Positions 41,027 through 49,181 of a stretch of DNA of 64,000 nucleotides are shown one piece after another. Origin of the DNA: Curtobacterium sp. S6 (GTDB taxonomy: Bacteria > Actinomycetota > Actinomycetes > Actinomycetales > Micrococcaceae); the NCBI RefSeq assembly GCF_000710345.2, contig NZ_JHEL01000015.1:744001-808000 (forward strand), given 5' to 3'. The translations under genes and the position numbers were made by a program. The notes under the pieces are model-generated. The model worked only from the letters and a program-made list of their open reading frames with translations. It searched no databases and was not told where the DNA came from. Position 1 is the stretch's first letter; each line of letters begins with the position of its first letter.

Positions 41027-41359
41027 ATGATCGACGACCCCGTAGACCTCGACTCGTACCAGGGGGTGTGCCATCTCTTTTCGGCACTGTCCTCCCCCGC
41101 CCGCGCGGCGACCATTCATTTGCTGAGCGAGGGAGAGAAAACCGTCGGGGAGCTCGTCGATTCTTTAGATATCTCTCAACCGCTCATGTCACAGCACCTG
41201 AGGATTCTTCGCGACTCACGGCTGGTCAACAGCCGACGTGCCGGCCGATCTATTTACTACAGCCTCGCCGACGACCACGTGGCCCACGTCTTCCTCGATG
41301 CCTGGAGCCACAGCCGTCACGAGGAGGCCTCCGAGGCGCCTCAGAGTGCGCTCAGGTAA
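41027..41359 (+). CDS. ArsR-family helix-turn-helix transcription regulator
   Basis: The 110-residue protein has the ArsR/SmtB winged helix: LFSALSSPARAATIHLLSEG, VGELVDSLDISQPLMSQHL (recognition helix) and the wing SRRAGRSIYYSLADDHVAHV. It resembles zinc-type regulators that end in an alpha-5 His-rich segment (DAWSHSRHEE), but only one cysteine is present and the metal site cannot be settled. ATG 41027 follows CAGGAGA by six bases. There is no obvious target operon beside it; the next gene is an initiator tRNA on the other strand. Zinc sensing is a guess. Confidence 0.85.
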   Translation: MIDDPVDLDSYQGVCHLFSALSSPARAATIHLLSEGEKTVGELVDSLDISQPLMSQHLRILRDSRLVNSRRAGRSIYYSLADDHVAHVFLDAWSHSRHEEASEAPQSALR

Positions 41360-41507
41360 ACATCAACAGGCCCCTGGGCTTATGAACGAGCACATCAGAC
41401 CGGCTCACGTGGACTGAGAGCAAACGGCCAAAGGCGACCTTCGGCACGGAAAGCCTAGGCCTCTGTCATCGCGAGCACGCCTCGGTTGGTCCCCGGGCAT
41501 AACAAAA

Positions 41508-41541
41508 GGCCCCTAACTCACAATTCAGTGAGTTAGGGGCC
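41508..41541 (-). terminator. Terminator of the initiator tRNA gene
   Basis: GGCCCCTAACTCA (41508-41520) pairs perfectly with TGAGTTAGGGGCC (41529-41541). On the minus strand it starts 9 nt after the tRNA and is followed by TTTTG. Confidence 0.9.
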
Positions 41542-41549
41542 CTTATTCG

Positions 41550-41623
41550 TTGCGGGGGCAAGATTTGAACTTGCGACCTCCGGGTTATGAGCCCGGCGAG
41601 CTACCGAACTGCTCCACCCCGCG
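41550..41623 (-). tRNA. Initiator tRNA-fMet (anticodon CAT)
   Basis: The minus strand reads CGCGGGGTGGAGCAGTTCGG at the 5' end, an anticodon loop GGGCTCATAACCC with anticodon CAT at 41589-41587, and a T-arm GCAAGTTCAAATCTTGC. Two initiator marks are present: the first base C faces A72 without pairing, and three G-C pairs stand at the base of the anticodon stem. The 74-nt gene does not encode CCA. Confidence 0.96.
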
Positions 41624-41783
41624 GCGACTTGTTTTACTATACGCACCCCCGAGGGGGCGTGCAAACCCAAATGGGCTTTTGTGCCTGAGATCACCCACGC
41701 GGACCGCCGGCTCGTGAAGCACGACCTTTGTCGCGCCTCACGAGCGGCTCCGCTACTCCGTGATGGGAGCCTCTGAGGATCCC

Positions 41784-44700
41784 CTAGCCCCCGTTGGTCG
41801 ACGACGGGCTGGCAGACGGTGAAGGACTCGGCGATGCACTCGCGCCATCGGCTTTCAACGCCTCGTCCAAGGCCTTATTCAACCGATCCTGCGCCTGACC
41901 GTATGCCGCCCAGTCGCCGTCCTTCATGGCCTTTGAAGAATCCTGCATCGCCTTATTGGCGTCCTCCAGGGACTTCTTCAGATCCGGCGACTCGCCACTG
42001 GAGCCGCTGTCGCCCTGATCGGACTTGCCGGAATCCGCCTGAGATGCGTCGACGCCCGCGTCCTTGCTGGTCTGAGCGCCCGAGTTGCCGTCGAACAACT
42101 CGTTCAATGCCTCGTCGAGCGTCGGTGCGAAGCCGACCTTCTCCCCGAAGCCGACCAGCACACGACGCAGCGTCGGGTAGGAAGCGTCGCCACTGGACTG
42201 CACGTAGACCGGCTGGACATACAGGATTCCCCCACCCACCGGGAGCGTCAGCAGGTTACCGTTGACCACCCGGGACGCACCCTGGCGCAACAGGTTCAGC
42301 TCGGTGGAGACATTGGTATCGGAGTCGAAGAGGTTCTGCGCCTGTCCGGGGCCCGGGACCACGGAGTTCCGCGGGAGCTCGAGCAGATTCATCGTCCCGT
42401 AATCCGGATCCTTGACGCCGTCCTTGCCCGTACCCGCGTCACCGTTAGCCGAGACGAATCCGTACATGACGTTGCGCGTGTTGGAATCCGACTGCTGCGG
42501 AATGAAGGAGCTCGTCAAGGAGAAGCGGGTTCGCTTGTCTCCCGGCATTTGGAGGGACATGTAGTACGGCGGGAGGTCAGTCGCTTGATCCTGCGTCGGA
42601 TCCTTGGGCGTCTGCCACACGTCGTCGCTCGCGTAGAAGCTATTGGCGTCCGTCACGTGATAACGATTCAATAGTTCGCGCTGAACTTTGAAGAGGTCCT
42701 CCGGGTACCGCACGTGGTTCATCAGGTCCGCGCTCATCTCGGAATACGGCTTGACCGTGGTCGGGAAGACCTTCTGCCAGGCCTTCAGAACGGGATCCTG
42801 GTCGTCCCAGGCGTAGAGATCAACCGAGCCGTCGTAAGCGTTCACGGTCGCTTTCACGGAGTTTCGAATGTAGTTGACCTTTTCATTGGGCAACGCCTTG
42901 GAGCCACCGGCCTTGGTCTGCGAATCCTGGGTCGCATCGCCGAGCGAGGTCGGGGTCGAATACGGATAGTTGCTCGAGGTCGTATACGCATCAACCATCC
43001 ACACCACTTTATTGTCGACGATCGCCGGGTACGGGTTTCCGTCCACCTTGAGATACGGGGCAACCTTGCTCACTCGATCCGCGGGGTCCCGGTTGTAGAG
43101 AATCTGCGAATCGGGACGGACCGCGTTCGAGAGCAAGAGATCGGAGGACTGATATTTGATGGCATACGCGAGCCGATTGAACCAGTTGCCGATCTTCGGG
43201 CCGCCCTGACCGGTATAGGTGTACTTGGCGTCCCCGGCACCCTTGTCGTCGGTGGTCTGCGGCCGATCCAGCTCGAGGTTCTCGTCGCCGTCGGACCCGC
43301 CGACGATCGAATAATCCGGCGATGACTGGCCGAAGTAGATGCGCGGCTGATAATCCTGCGAGATCACGCCCTTGGCAGAGATGCCCTCCTGCATGAATTT
43401 CGGCTTGCCATCGGCCTCGACCTGGTTGCCGTACGCGGCCACGACGCCGTATCCGTGCGTGTAGACGACGTGCTGGTTATACCAACCCTGATTTTGTTCC
43501 GGGTTCAGCTCCCGCGCCGAGATCACGGTGTCCTGATTCTTTCCGTCGACGTTGTACCGGTCCACGGAAAGGGACTTGCCAAATTGGTAATAGGGGCGGA
43601 ACTGCTGGAGCTGCGCGAACGAATTCGACACAACGTTCGGATCCAAGAGACGAATATTCGAAACGGTCGAGGTGTCACCGTCGAGGGCGCCCTGCCCGGT
43701 TTCCACCGTTGCCTCGTAGTTCTGAGACTTAATGTCGCTCAAGCCGTAAGCGTTGCGGGTCATGTCGATGTTGCGCTGGATAAAGTCTTTCTCCATCGCT
43801 TGCTCCGTGGGCGTGACCTGGAAGCGTTGAACGGCCCACGGATACAGGCCGCCCGCGACCAGCGAGACCACGAGCAACATGGCCGTTCCGATCAGCGGCA
43901 ACCGCCACCTCCCGGCGAAGGCCGAGTACACGAAGAGGGCAGCAACGATCACGGCCGCGATGGCAAGAATCGCGTTGGTAGGCATCACGGCGTTGACGTC
44001 CGTGAACAAGGCGCCCGTCCATGAGCCCTTATTCGAAAGCAACGTCGAATACCGCCCGAGCCAAAAATTCCCTGCAAGCACGATCAGAAAGAGCGCGGCG
44101 ATGATGCCCAAATGCACTTTGACGGCCTTGCTGGTGCCGATCCCGCGCTCGTGGACCACGATTCCGCCATAGAGATACTGAGTCACCAGGGCACCGATTC
44201 CGGCGAGAACCAGAACCGTAATCACGTATCCGGCCACGAGTCGCAGGAATGGCAACGTGAACATGAAGAACGAGAGATCAAAGCCGAATTGCGGATCGGT
44301 CTGTCCGAAGGGCTCCCGCGCGAAGAACAGGGCAACCGTGTCCCACTGAGCCAGCAGGGTCAGCCCGCCGAACAGGCCGACGACCACCGGAATGGCGATC
44401 ATCAGAATGCGGCGCATAGGTTCCAGCGCTTGCTGATACCGCTCCATGTTCTGGTTGAAGACCGCTTGGAGATCCCTCATCGGATCGGCGCCGGCCGACT
44501 TTTGCTGTTCCCCACCCGCTGCGGGTCGGGGGCGCTGGGGGCGCTCCGCCGGGCGATGCTTCCAGGCCGCTCGGAGACTGACCCACATCGCGAGGGCCAT
44601 CAAGAGGAATCCCGCGAGGAAGACGCCGATCTTGATGAAGTTTTCGCGCAGGAAGATCCCGATGTAGCCCAGCTGGTTGTACCAGAGAACCTCGGTGTAG

Positions 44701-44837
44701 ACCTGCGAAACGTAGACGAAGGCGATCACCAGCGCGACGACGATGATGAACGTCGTCAGAAGTGGGCGGCCACGCTTTTTCGGGCGATTGCCCGTCGATG
44801 CGGCGGATGAGCGGGGAGACGAAGGTCCTGTGGCCAC
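41784..44837 (-). CDS. UPF0182 family membrane protein
   Basis: The predicted 1017-residue protein has about seven membrane segments in its first third (for example LLTTFIIVVALVIAFVYVS and ALYPWAV-adjacent helices), a large extracytoplasmic region with many Tyr, Asn and Gly (RFQVTPTEQAMEKDFIQRNI, VYTHGYGVVAAYGNQVEADG), and an acidic Ser/Lys tail. This is the UPF0182 pattern (Rv3193c in M. tuberculosis); function is not known. GTG 44837 is preferred because GAGGA lies five bases upstream; TTG 44849 opens the same frame. The neighbouring YlbL-like gene is conserved with it. Confidence 0.9.
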   Translation of the reverse strand: MATGPSSPRSSAASTGNRPKKRGRPLLTTFIIVVALVIAFVYVSQVYTEVLWYNQLGYIGIFLRENFIKIGVFLAGFLLMALAMWVSLRAAWKHRPAERPQRPRPAAGGEQQKSAGADPMRDLQAVFNQNMERYQQALEPMRRILMIAIPVVVGLFGGLTLLAQWDTVALFFAREPFGQTDPQFGFDLSFFMFTLPFLRLVAGYVITVLVLAGIGALVTQYLYGGIVVHERGIGTSKAVKVHLGIIAALFLIVLAGNFWLGRYSTLLSNKGSWTGALFTDVNAVMPTNAILAIAAVIVAALFVYSAFAGRWRLPLIGTAMLLVVSLVAGGLYPWAVQRFQVTPTEQAMEKDFIQRNIDMTRNAYGLSDIKSQNYEATVETGQGALDGDTSTVSNIRLLDPNVVSNSFAQLQQFRPYYQFGKSLSVDRYNVDGKNQDTVISARELNPEQNQGWYNQHVVYTHGYGVVAAYGNQVEADGKPKFMQEGISAKGVISQDYQPRIYFGQSSPDYSIVGGSDGDENLELDRPQTTDDKGAGDAKYTYTGQGGPKIGNWFNRLAYAIKYQSSDLLLSNAVRPDSQILYNRDPADRVSKVAPYLKVDGNPYPAIVDNKVVWMVDAYTTSSNYPYSTPTSLGDATQDSQTKAGGSKALPNEKVNYIRNSVKATVNAYDGSVDLYAWDDQDPVLKAWQKVFPTTVKPYSEMSADLMNHVRYPEDLFKVQRELLNRYHVTDANSFYASDDVWQTPKDPTQDQATDLPPYYMSLQMPGDKRTRFSLTSSFIPQQSDSNTRNVMYGFVSANGDAGTGKDGVKDPDYGTMNLLELPRNSVVPGPGQAQNLFDSDTNVSTELNLLRQGASRVVNGNLLTLPVGGGILYVQPVYVQSSGDASYPTLRRVLVGFGEKVGFAPTLDEALNELFDGNSGAQTSKDAGVDASQADSGKSDQGDSGSSGESPDLKKSLEDANKAMQDSSKAMKDGDWAAYGQAQDRLNKALDEALKADGASASPSPSPSASPSSTNGG

Positions 44838-44876
44838 GGGATTCCTCAACTAGCAGTGCGGTGGAAAGACGAGGCG

Positions 44877-44882
44877 AGATTA
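44877..44882 (-). promoter_or_regulatory. Possible -10 box of the UPF0182 gene
   Basis: TAATCT on the minus strand would start transcription near 44870, about 33 nt before the GTG. Its -35 region falls in an inverted repeat (44896-44935). Confidence 0.45.
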
Positions 44883-44895
44883 TTCTCAATCTCAC

Positions 44896-44935
44896 ATCAC
44901 GGCGTTTCCGATTCTCACCGATCACAAGCCGTGAT
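44896..44935. repeat. Inverted repeat upstream of the UPF0182 gene
   Basis: ATCACGGC (44896-44903) is the exact reverse complement of GCCGTGAT (44928-44935); a further ATCAC lies at 44921-44925. The left arm overlaps the expected -35 region of the UPF0182 promoter, so it may be an operator. Confidence 0.4.
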
Positions 44936-45007
44936 ATTCCATTTTGCCTGTTTAAAACGGGCAACTCCACTCATGACGGAGCCTGCCAGAGGATCACGCG
45001 CCCCGGA

Positions 45008-46090
45008 TCACCCGGTACATTGCGGCAGAGTGGAGGGGTCTTTGCCCTGGCCGACGGCCTCGACGGCATGCACGGCCTCGTCGATCGAGCCGACCTTCAC
45101 GACGGACAATCCGTCCGGAATGTGACCAACAACTTCGTCGCAATTATCCGCGGGCGCCAAGAACACAGAGGCGCCATCGGACTTCGCGCCGATCATCTTC
45201 TGGCGGATCCCACCGATCGGGCCGACCTTTCCGCCGGCGTCAATGGTTCCGGTCCCGGCGAAGTGACGGCCACCGGTCATGTCTCCCTCGGTGAGCTCGT
45301 CGATGATCCCCAGCGTGAACATCATCCCCGCGCTGGGACCACCGACCTGTTCGAGGCCGTAGTTGACCTGAAATGGGAAGGAGTAGTCGGACTTGAGGTA
45401 GAGGCCGAGCCGATACTGGCCCGAGGACTGGTCCCGGGTGGGCTCGACCGTGATCGTGCGCTTCTCACCACCGCTCGTGGTGTACCCGAGGTTCATCGGT
45501 GAGCCCTTGCCGTCGGCCAAGGCCTTCTTCAGCTGGTCGTAGTTCTTCAGCGGTTGCCCGTCGACCGAGGTCAGCACGTCTCCGTGGTTCAGACGAGCGG
45601 CGGCGTCGTCGGTCGCCCCCATCACGGTCAGGGTGGTCGAGTAGTCCATCGAGAGATAGGTGGCGGCCGCGGCCTGGGCCGATGTTTGGGAATCGGTCAT
45701 GTCGGACGTGTTCTGCGAGCTGACCTGTTGCCGGGTCATGGAGGGGTCATACAGGGCATCCGAGGGCAGCGCCGTCCGGTCGGGATTCAGCCACGCGCTC
45801 AACACGTTGAGGGCACCGGTCGGCCCGTTGGGTCCCCCCGATACATAGACCGTGGTCATGTCGAGCTCGCCCTTCGGCGGATAGGTCGGGTGACCGGTAA
45901 TGGAAATCAGCTGTTTACCGTCGTGTTCACCGATCGTATTGAACGTCGGTCCGGCGCCCTCGGTGACGAATTTCGGAGGAAGGAGCGCGCCGGCCGCCAC
46001 CAGGACCAGGGTCACCAAGCCCGCGACCGTGCCCAGCTGGGGGCGGCGGAACCGCCGGGTGCGTAGGCGACGGGTCTGGGGTTTGGACAT
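45008..46090 (-). CDS. YlbL-like PDZ and Lon-type serine protease
   Basis: The 360-residue protein has one N-terminal membrane segment (LGTVAGLVTLVLVAAGALL), an extracytoplasmic PDZ domain (about 165-240, with AAARLNHGDVLTSVDGQPL) and a C-terminal Lon-type peptidase domain. The catalytic Ser is in GGPSAGMMFTLGIID and the Lys in IRQKMIGAKSDGA, the Ser-Lys dyad of family S16. There is no ATPase domain, as in other YlbL-type proteases. ATG 46090 follows a GAGAG ribosome binding site; the upstream extension to 46204 is not family-like. It corresponds to Rv3194c and lies with UPF0182 as in mycobacteria. Confidence 0.93.
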   Translation of the reverse strand: MSKPQTRRLRTRRFRRPQLGTVAGLVTLVLVAAGALLPPKFVTEGAGPTFNTIGEHDGKQLISITGHPTYPPKGELDMTTVYVSGGPNGPTGALNVLSAWLNPDRTALPSDALYDPSMTRQQVSSQNTSDMTDSQTSAQAAAATYLSMDYSTTLTVMGATDDAAARLNHGDVLTSVDGQPLKNYDQLKKALADGKGSPMNLGYTTSGGEKRTITVEPTRDQSSGQYRLGLYLKSDYSFPFQVNYGLEQVGGPSAGMMFTLGIIDELTEGDMTGGRHFAGTGTIDAGGKVGPIGGIRQKMIGAKSDGASVFLAPADNCDEVVGHIPDGLSVVKVGSIDEAVHAVEAVGQGKDPSTLPQCTG

Positions 46091-46306
46091 GAGCGTGCTC
46101 TCTTGCCTGGACGATGAACTGCCTGGCCATCTTAACCCACCGCGCAGCTGACGCTCGCCGAGGGAGTCGACCGCCGCACGGCTGTGCCATGAGCTGAAAT
46201 TCAAGCGTTGCCCTGACGGCGCCCTGGGTCGTGCTCTTTAATGGAGACAGAGAAAGATGCCGTGAGGCGCAGGTGGTCTCGCGGTAACCAACGACCACGA
46301 GGTGTC

Positions 46307-47701
46307 ATGAGCCCCAACGACCCCTACAACAACGGCAACCACGACGACAACGAGGACAACCCGTTCGAAGAGTTGTTCCGGAAACTCTCCTCGGGACAAA
46401 ACATCAACCCGGAGGATCTTCAGGGCATGGGCGTTCCCGTGGACCCGGCCATGATGTCCGGCATGTTTTCCCAGATTCAGTCGATGATGTCGGGCATGAA
46501 CGCCGATGGATCGGCCAACTGGGAGCAAGCCCGGGATCACGCGCGACGTCTCGCGACGGCGGACAACGCAGACCCCTCCGTGACCAGCACGCAAAAGTCG
46601 GCGGTCAAGGACGCCGCCCAACTCGCCCAGCTTTGGCTCGATCCCGTGATTGATTTCGATCGGGCGGCCATGGCCGATGAAGCGTGGTCACGCAGTGAAT
46701 GGATCGAAAACTGCTTCGATACTTTTCGAGAGATCTCCGAGCCCGTGGCGAATTCGATCACGGAAGCGATGAGCACGGCGCTCACCCAGCAGATGCCGGA
46801 AGAGATGAAGTCGATGCTGGGTCAGGGCGCGTCCATGATCGGCGGCATGAGCGGAATGATGTTCGCCATGCAGTTGGGCCAGGCCGTGGGAGAACTGTCC
46901 AAGGAGGTCGTCGCCTCGACCGACATCGGGCTTCCCCTCTCCCCCGGGCGCTCCGCCTTGCTCCCGGCCAATATCGCGGAATTCGGCGAAGGCCTGGATC
47001 TTCCCGCACAGGAGGTCATGCTGTTCCTGGCGGTCCGAGAAGCCGCACACATCCGTCTGTTCCGGGCGAATCCGTGGTTGCGGGAGAATATCTTGGACCT
47101 CATCCAGCGTTATTCGCACGGTATTCACGTGGACATGGACCGCATCGAAGACGCGACCCGCGAGATGGATCCCACTAATCCGGAGTCCTTGCAGGAGGCC
47201 CTGAGCGGAGACATCTTCAAGCCGACGCTCACGGAAGACCAGAAGGTCACTCTGCGTCGATTGGAAACGTTGCTGGCCCTGGTCGAGGGCTGGGTGGATC
47301 ATGTCAGCACGGAAGCCACCAAGAACCTGCCGAGCGCGGCGGCGTTGACGGAGACTTTGCGACGCCGTCGCGCGGGTGGCGGGCCCGCGGAGAAGACCTT
47401 CGGGTCCCTCATCGGCCTCGAATTGCGGCCCCGCCGTCTGCGGGAAGCCTCCCAATTCTGGAAAGGCTACGAAGATGGCCACGGCATCGAGAAGCGCGAT
47501 GCCCTCTGGGAAGCGCCCGAGAACCTGCCGACCGACGAGGACCTCGACAATCCCCAAAACTTCGGCACGGAACGGGGTCTGTTGAACGCCTCCGACGAAG
47601 AGATGGACGCGGCCCTCGAAAAGCTCCTCTCGGGCGGCTACGACGACCCCGACGAATCGTCCGGGGATTCCGGCTCCGACCCCTCGGAACCCAAGGACTA
47701 A
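46307..47701 (+). CDS. Zincin-like metalloprotease family protein (Rv3195-like)
   Basis: The 464-residue protein belongs to the actinobacterial family of putative zinc metalloproteases (DUF2342/zincin_2). After an acidic N-terminus come helical regions and the core MLFLAVREAAHIRLFRANPWL. This family carries REAAH rather than a full HExxH; the Glu and second His are kept and zinc binding is inferred. The C-terminus is acidic (SSGDSGSDPSEPKD). GAGGTGTC precedes ATG 46307; the longer frame from 46241 is less likely. It is divergent from ylbL and corresponds to Rv3195. Proteolytic activity has not been shown by anything in the sequence. Confidence 0.85.
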   Translation: MSPNDPYNNGNHDDNEDNPFEELFRKLSSGQNINPEDLQGMGVPVDPAMMSGMFSQIQSMMSGMNADGSANWEQARDHARRLATADNADPSVTSTQKSAVKDAAQLAQLWLDPVIDFDRAAMADEAWSRSEWIENCFDTFREISEPVANSITEAMSTALTQQMPEEMKSMLGQGASMIGGMSGMMFAMQLGQAVGELSKEVVASTDIGLPLSPGRSALLPANIAEFGEGLDLPAQEVMLFLAVREAAHIRLFRANPWLRENILDLIQRYSHGIHVDMDRIEDATREMDPTNPESLQEALSGDIFKPTLTEDQKVTLRRLETLLALVEGWVDHVSTEATKNLPSAAALTETLRRRRAGGGPAEKTFGSLIGLELRPRRLREASQFWKGYEDGHGIEKRDALWEAPENLPTDEDLDNPQNFGTERGLLNASDEEMDAALEKLLSGGYDDPDESSGDSGSDPSEPKD

Positions 47702-47740
47702 GCCGCGGAGCGACGTCCCGGGCCAAGACCTCCCACGATC

Positions 47741-47770
47741 CGGCCGGGCCCTACGCCGAAGGCCCGGCCG
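47741..47770 (+). terminator. Hairpin after the zincin-like gene
   Basis: CGGCCGGGCC (47741-47750) pairs with GGCCCGGCCG (47761-47770). The loop and right arm overlap the last codons of the converging YgjP-like gene. Confidence 0.6.
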
Positions 47771-48329
47771 GCCGTTCCGTCCTCGACCGCTCAAAGATCA
47801 TGCCGTCCAGGAAGGTCTTGGCCCGATCGACGTGCGGGTACAACGCTTCGAGCCGCTTAAACCGAGCATCGTGGGACGGCTCGATCAGGTGGCACAGCTC
47901 GTGATGAATCACGTAGTCGAGAACGTATTCCGGGGCTCCCCACAAATGATGTGAGATGCGAATCGACCCCGTCGAAGGAGTCGTCGAGCCCCACCGGGTG
48001 TTCTGATTCGTGACCCAGCGAATCCGCGTGGGCCCCACGCGGCGGTTCAGATACCGCGCGGACAACTCCGCGGCCCGATCGGCCAGATGTGCGTCGGTAC
48101 GGCGGGGATCCTTCTCGGCGTTTCGCGCCTCCGCCATGAGCCTGGGGAGGAGCCGGTGGACGTATTCGGCCGCCAGCTTCCGCGAGAGGGACCGGGGCGC
48201 GAGGAGCACAATGTGGTCCCCCTCCCACCGGGCCGCGATGGTCTTCTGTCGACGGGCCGAACGCCGAATTTCGACGTCGGGCCGCGACGCGTCTGCGGGG
48301 AGCCACTCACGCGGCGATTCGGTCGGCAT
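47751..48329 (-). CDS. YgjP/SprT-like metallopeptidase
   Basis: The 192-residue protein has the WLM/YgjP-type zinc site HHELCHLIEPSHDARF (HExxH with a downstream His), preceded by the family's TNQNTRWGSTTPSTGSIRI and an N-terminal beta-rich half (IRRSARRQKTIAARWEGD). Such proteins are small cytoplasmic metallopeptidases of unknown substrate. ATG 48329 sits 7 nt behind a TAGACT box, which suggests a leaderless mRNA, and the open frame upstream of it runs through the opposite gene. It converges on the zincin-like gene and shares a hairpin region with it. Confidence 0.88.
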   Translation of the reverse strand: MPTESPREWLPADASRPDVEIRRSARRQKTIAARWEGDHIVLLAPRSLSRKLAAEYVHRLLPRLMAEARNAEKDPRRTDAHLADRAAELSARYLNRRVGPTRIRWVTNQNTRWGSTTPSTGSIRISHHLWGAPEYVLDYVIHHELCHLIEPSHDARFKRLEALYPHVDRAKTFLDGMIFERSRTERPAGPSA

Positions 48330-48336
48330 CCTTCGC

Positions 48337-48342
48337 AGTCTA
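48337..48342 (-). promoter_or_regulatory. -10 box of a probable leaderless YgjP-like transcript
   Basis: TAGACT on the minus strand ends 7 nt before the ATG at 48329. Confidence 0.55.
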
Positions 48343-48452
48343 CCGGGCACGGCTCGCCTCCCGCATCGCGTCGGTTGCGACGAGCCTCGATCCTTCAGCC
48401 ACATTCCCGCCGGAGCCGGTCGATCCCCCAACAGATCGGCACAGTGGAGGCC

Positions 48453-49172
48453 ATGAAGAATAGTTGGCCCCTCCCCGCCCCACGGGTACCCGAAGAGGGC
48501 GAGAGAGTTCCCTCCCCCGATCAGCTTCCCGTGGCCAGGACCCCGGTCCCGCGCACGCTCTTTGTGGGTCTCCCGGGTCGAATGGCCGACGTCGCGGCCT
48601 CCATCGCCATGAGCCCGGGGCCTTTGCCGTGGCTCTTGGACCGCGCCCCGGTCCGGGAGAAGGACCTCGTGGCGGCGAGCTATCGTCCCTTTCAACGGGG
48701 CCGCCCCCGGGCGGCGAGCCTGGCGCGCACCTTGGTCGCTTACATTCCGGAGGTTCTCTCCCATGGCGGATCCCGGCCAGAGGATTCGTATGTGACGGAG
48801 CTGTCCGCCCGAGATCCGACCGGCCCGCTGCAGGCATGTTTGCGTGACCTCGTCCTGCGCCCGGACCTCGTGGTCGTGACCGCGTGGGCCGGCCAGCGCG
48901 TCGAGTGGAATCTCCCGATCGCCCCGGATGTTGCGTGCCTGCAGCTGTTCCACGACGAGCTCGGCCGCACACTGAGCCACAACGTCTCGCCGTGGGCCGA
49001 ACGACGTTGCGGAGACTGCATCGAAGAGCACTACAACAGGCACCGATCGACTCTCCGGCCCCATTCCGTCGCGGAGATCGTGAGCCGAATAGCTACGGGT
49101 TGGTCCGCGCCGCCCCCGTCCGAGCGGATCCCCGCCTGGACGCAGTGTTCGTGCTGGTGGGGCGGCGCCTGA
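48453..49172 (+). CDS. Rv3196-like protein (TOMM leader peptide-binding type)
   Basis: The 239-residue product is alpha/beta-like: TLFVGLPGRMADVAASIAM near residue 37, then PTGPLQACLRDLVLRPDLVVV and a C-terminal Cys pair in ERRCGDCIEEHYNRH. Position, between the Rv3195-like gene and uvrD2, and the C-terminal pattern match Rv3196, which is annotated as a TOMM precursor leader peptide-binding protein because it resembles the binding domain of cyclodehydratases. No precursor peptide, cyclodehydratase or dehydrogenase gene is present here, so a role in peptide modification is only inferred. GGAGG lies just before the ATG. It may be shorter than its relatives. Confidence 0.7.
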   Translation: MKNSWPLPAPRVPEEGERVPSPDQLPVARTPVPRTLFVGLPGRMADVAASIAMSPGPLPWLLDRAPVREKDLVAASYRPFQRGRPRAASLARTLVAYIPEVLSHGGSRPEDSYVTELSARDPTGPLQACLRDLVLRPDLVVVTAWAGQRVEWNLPIAPDVACLQLFHDELGRTLSHNVSPWAERRCGDCIEEHYNRHRSTLRPHSVAEIVSRIATGWSAPPPSERIPAWTQCSCWWGGA

Positions 49173-49181
49173 CGCGGGCGG

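Noticed and set aside
46688-47794. A 368-residue minus-strand frame over the zincin-like gene
   Set aside because: Antisense shadow; the plus-strand gene has recognised family features and a proper start.
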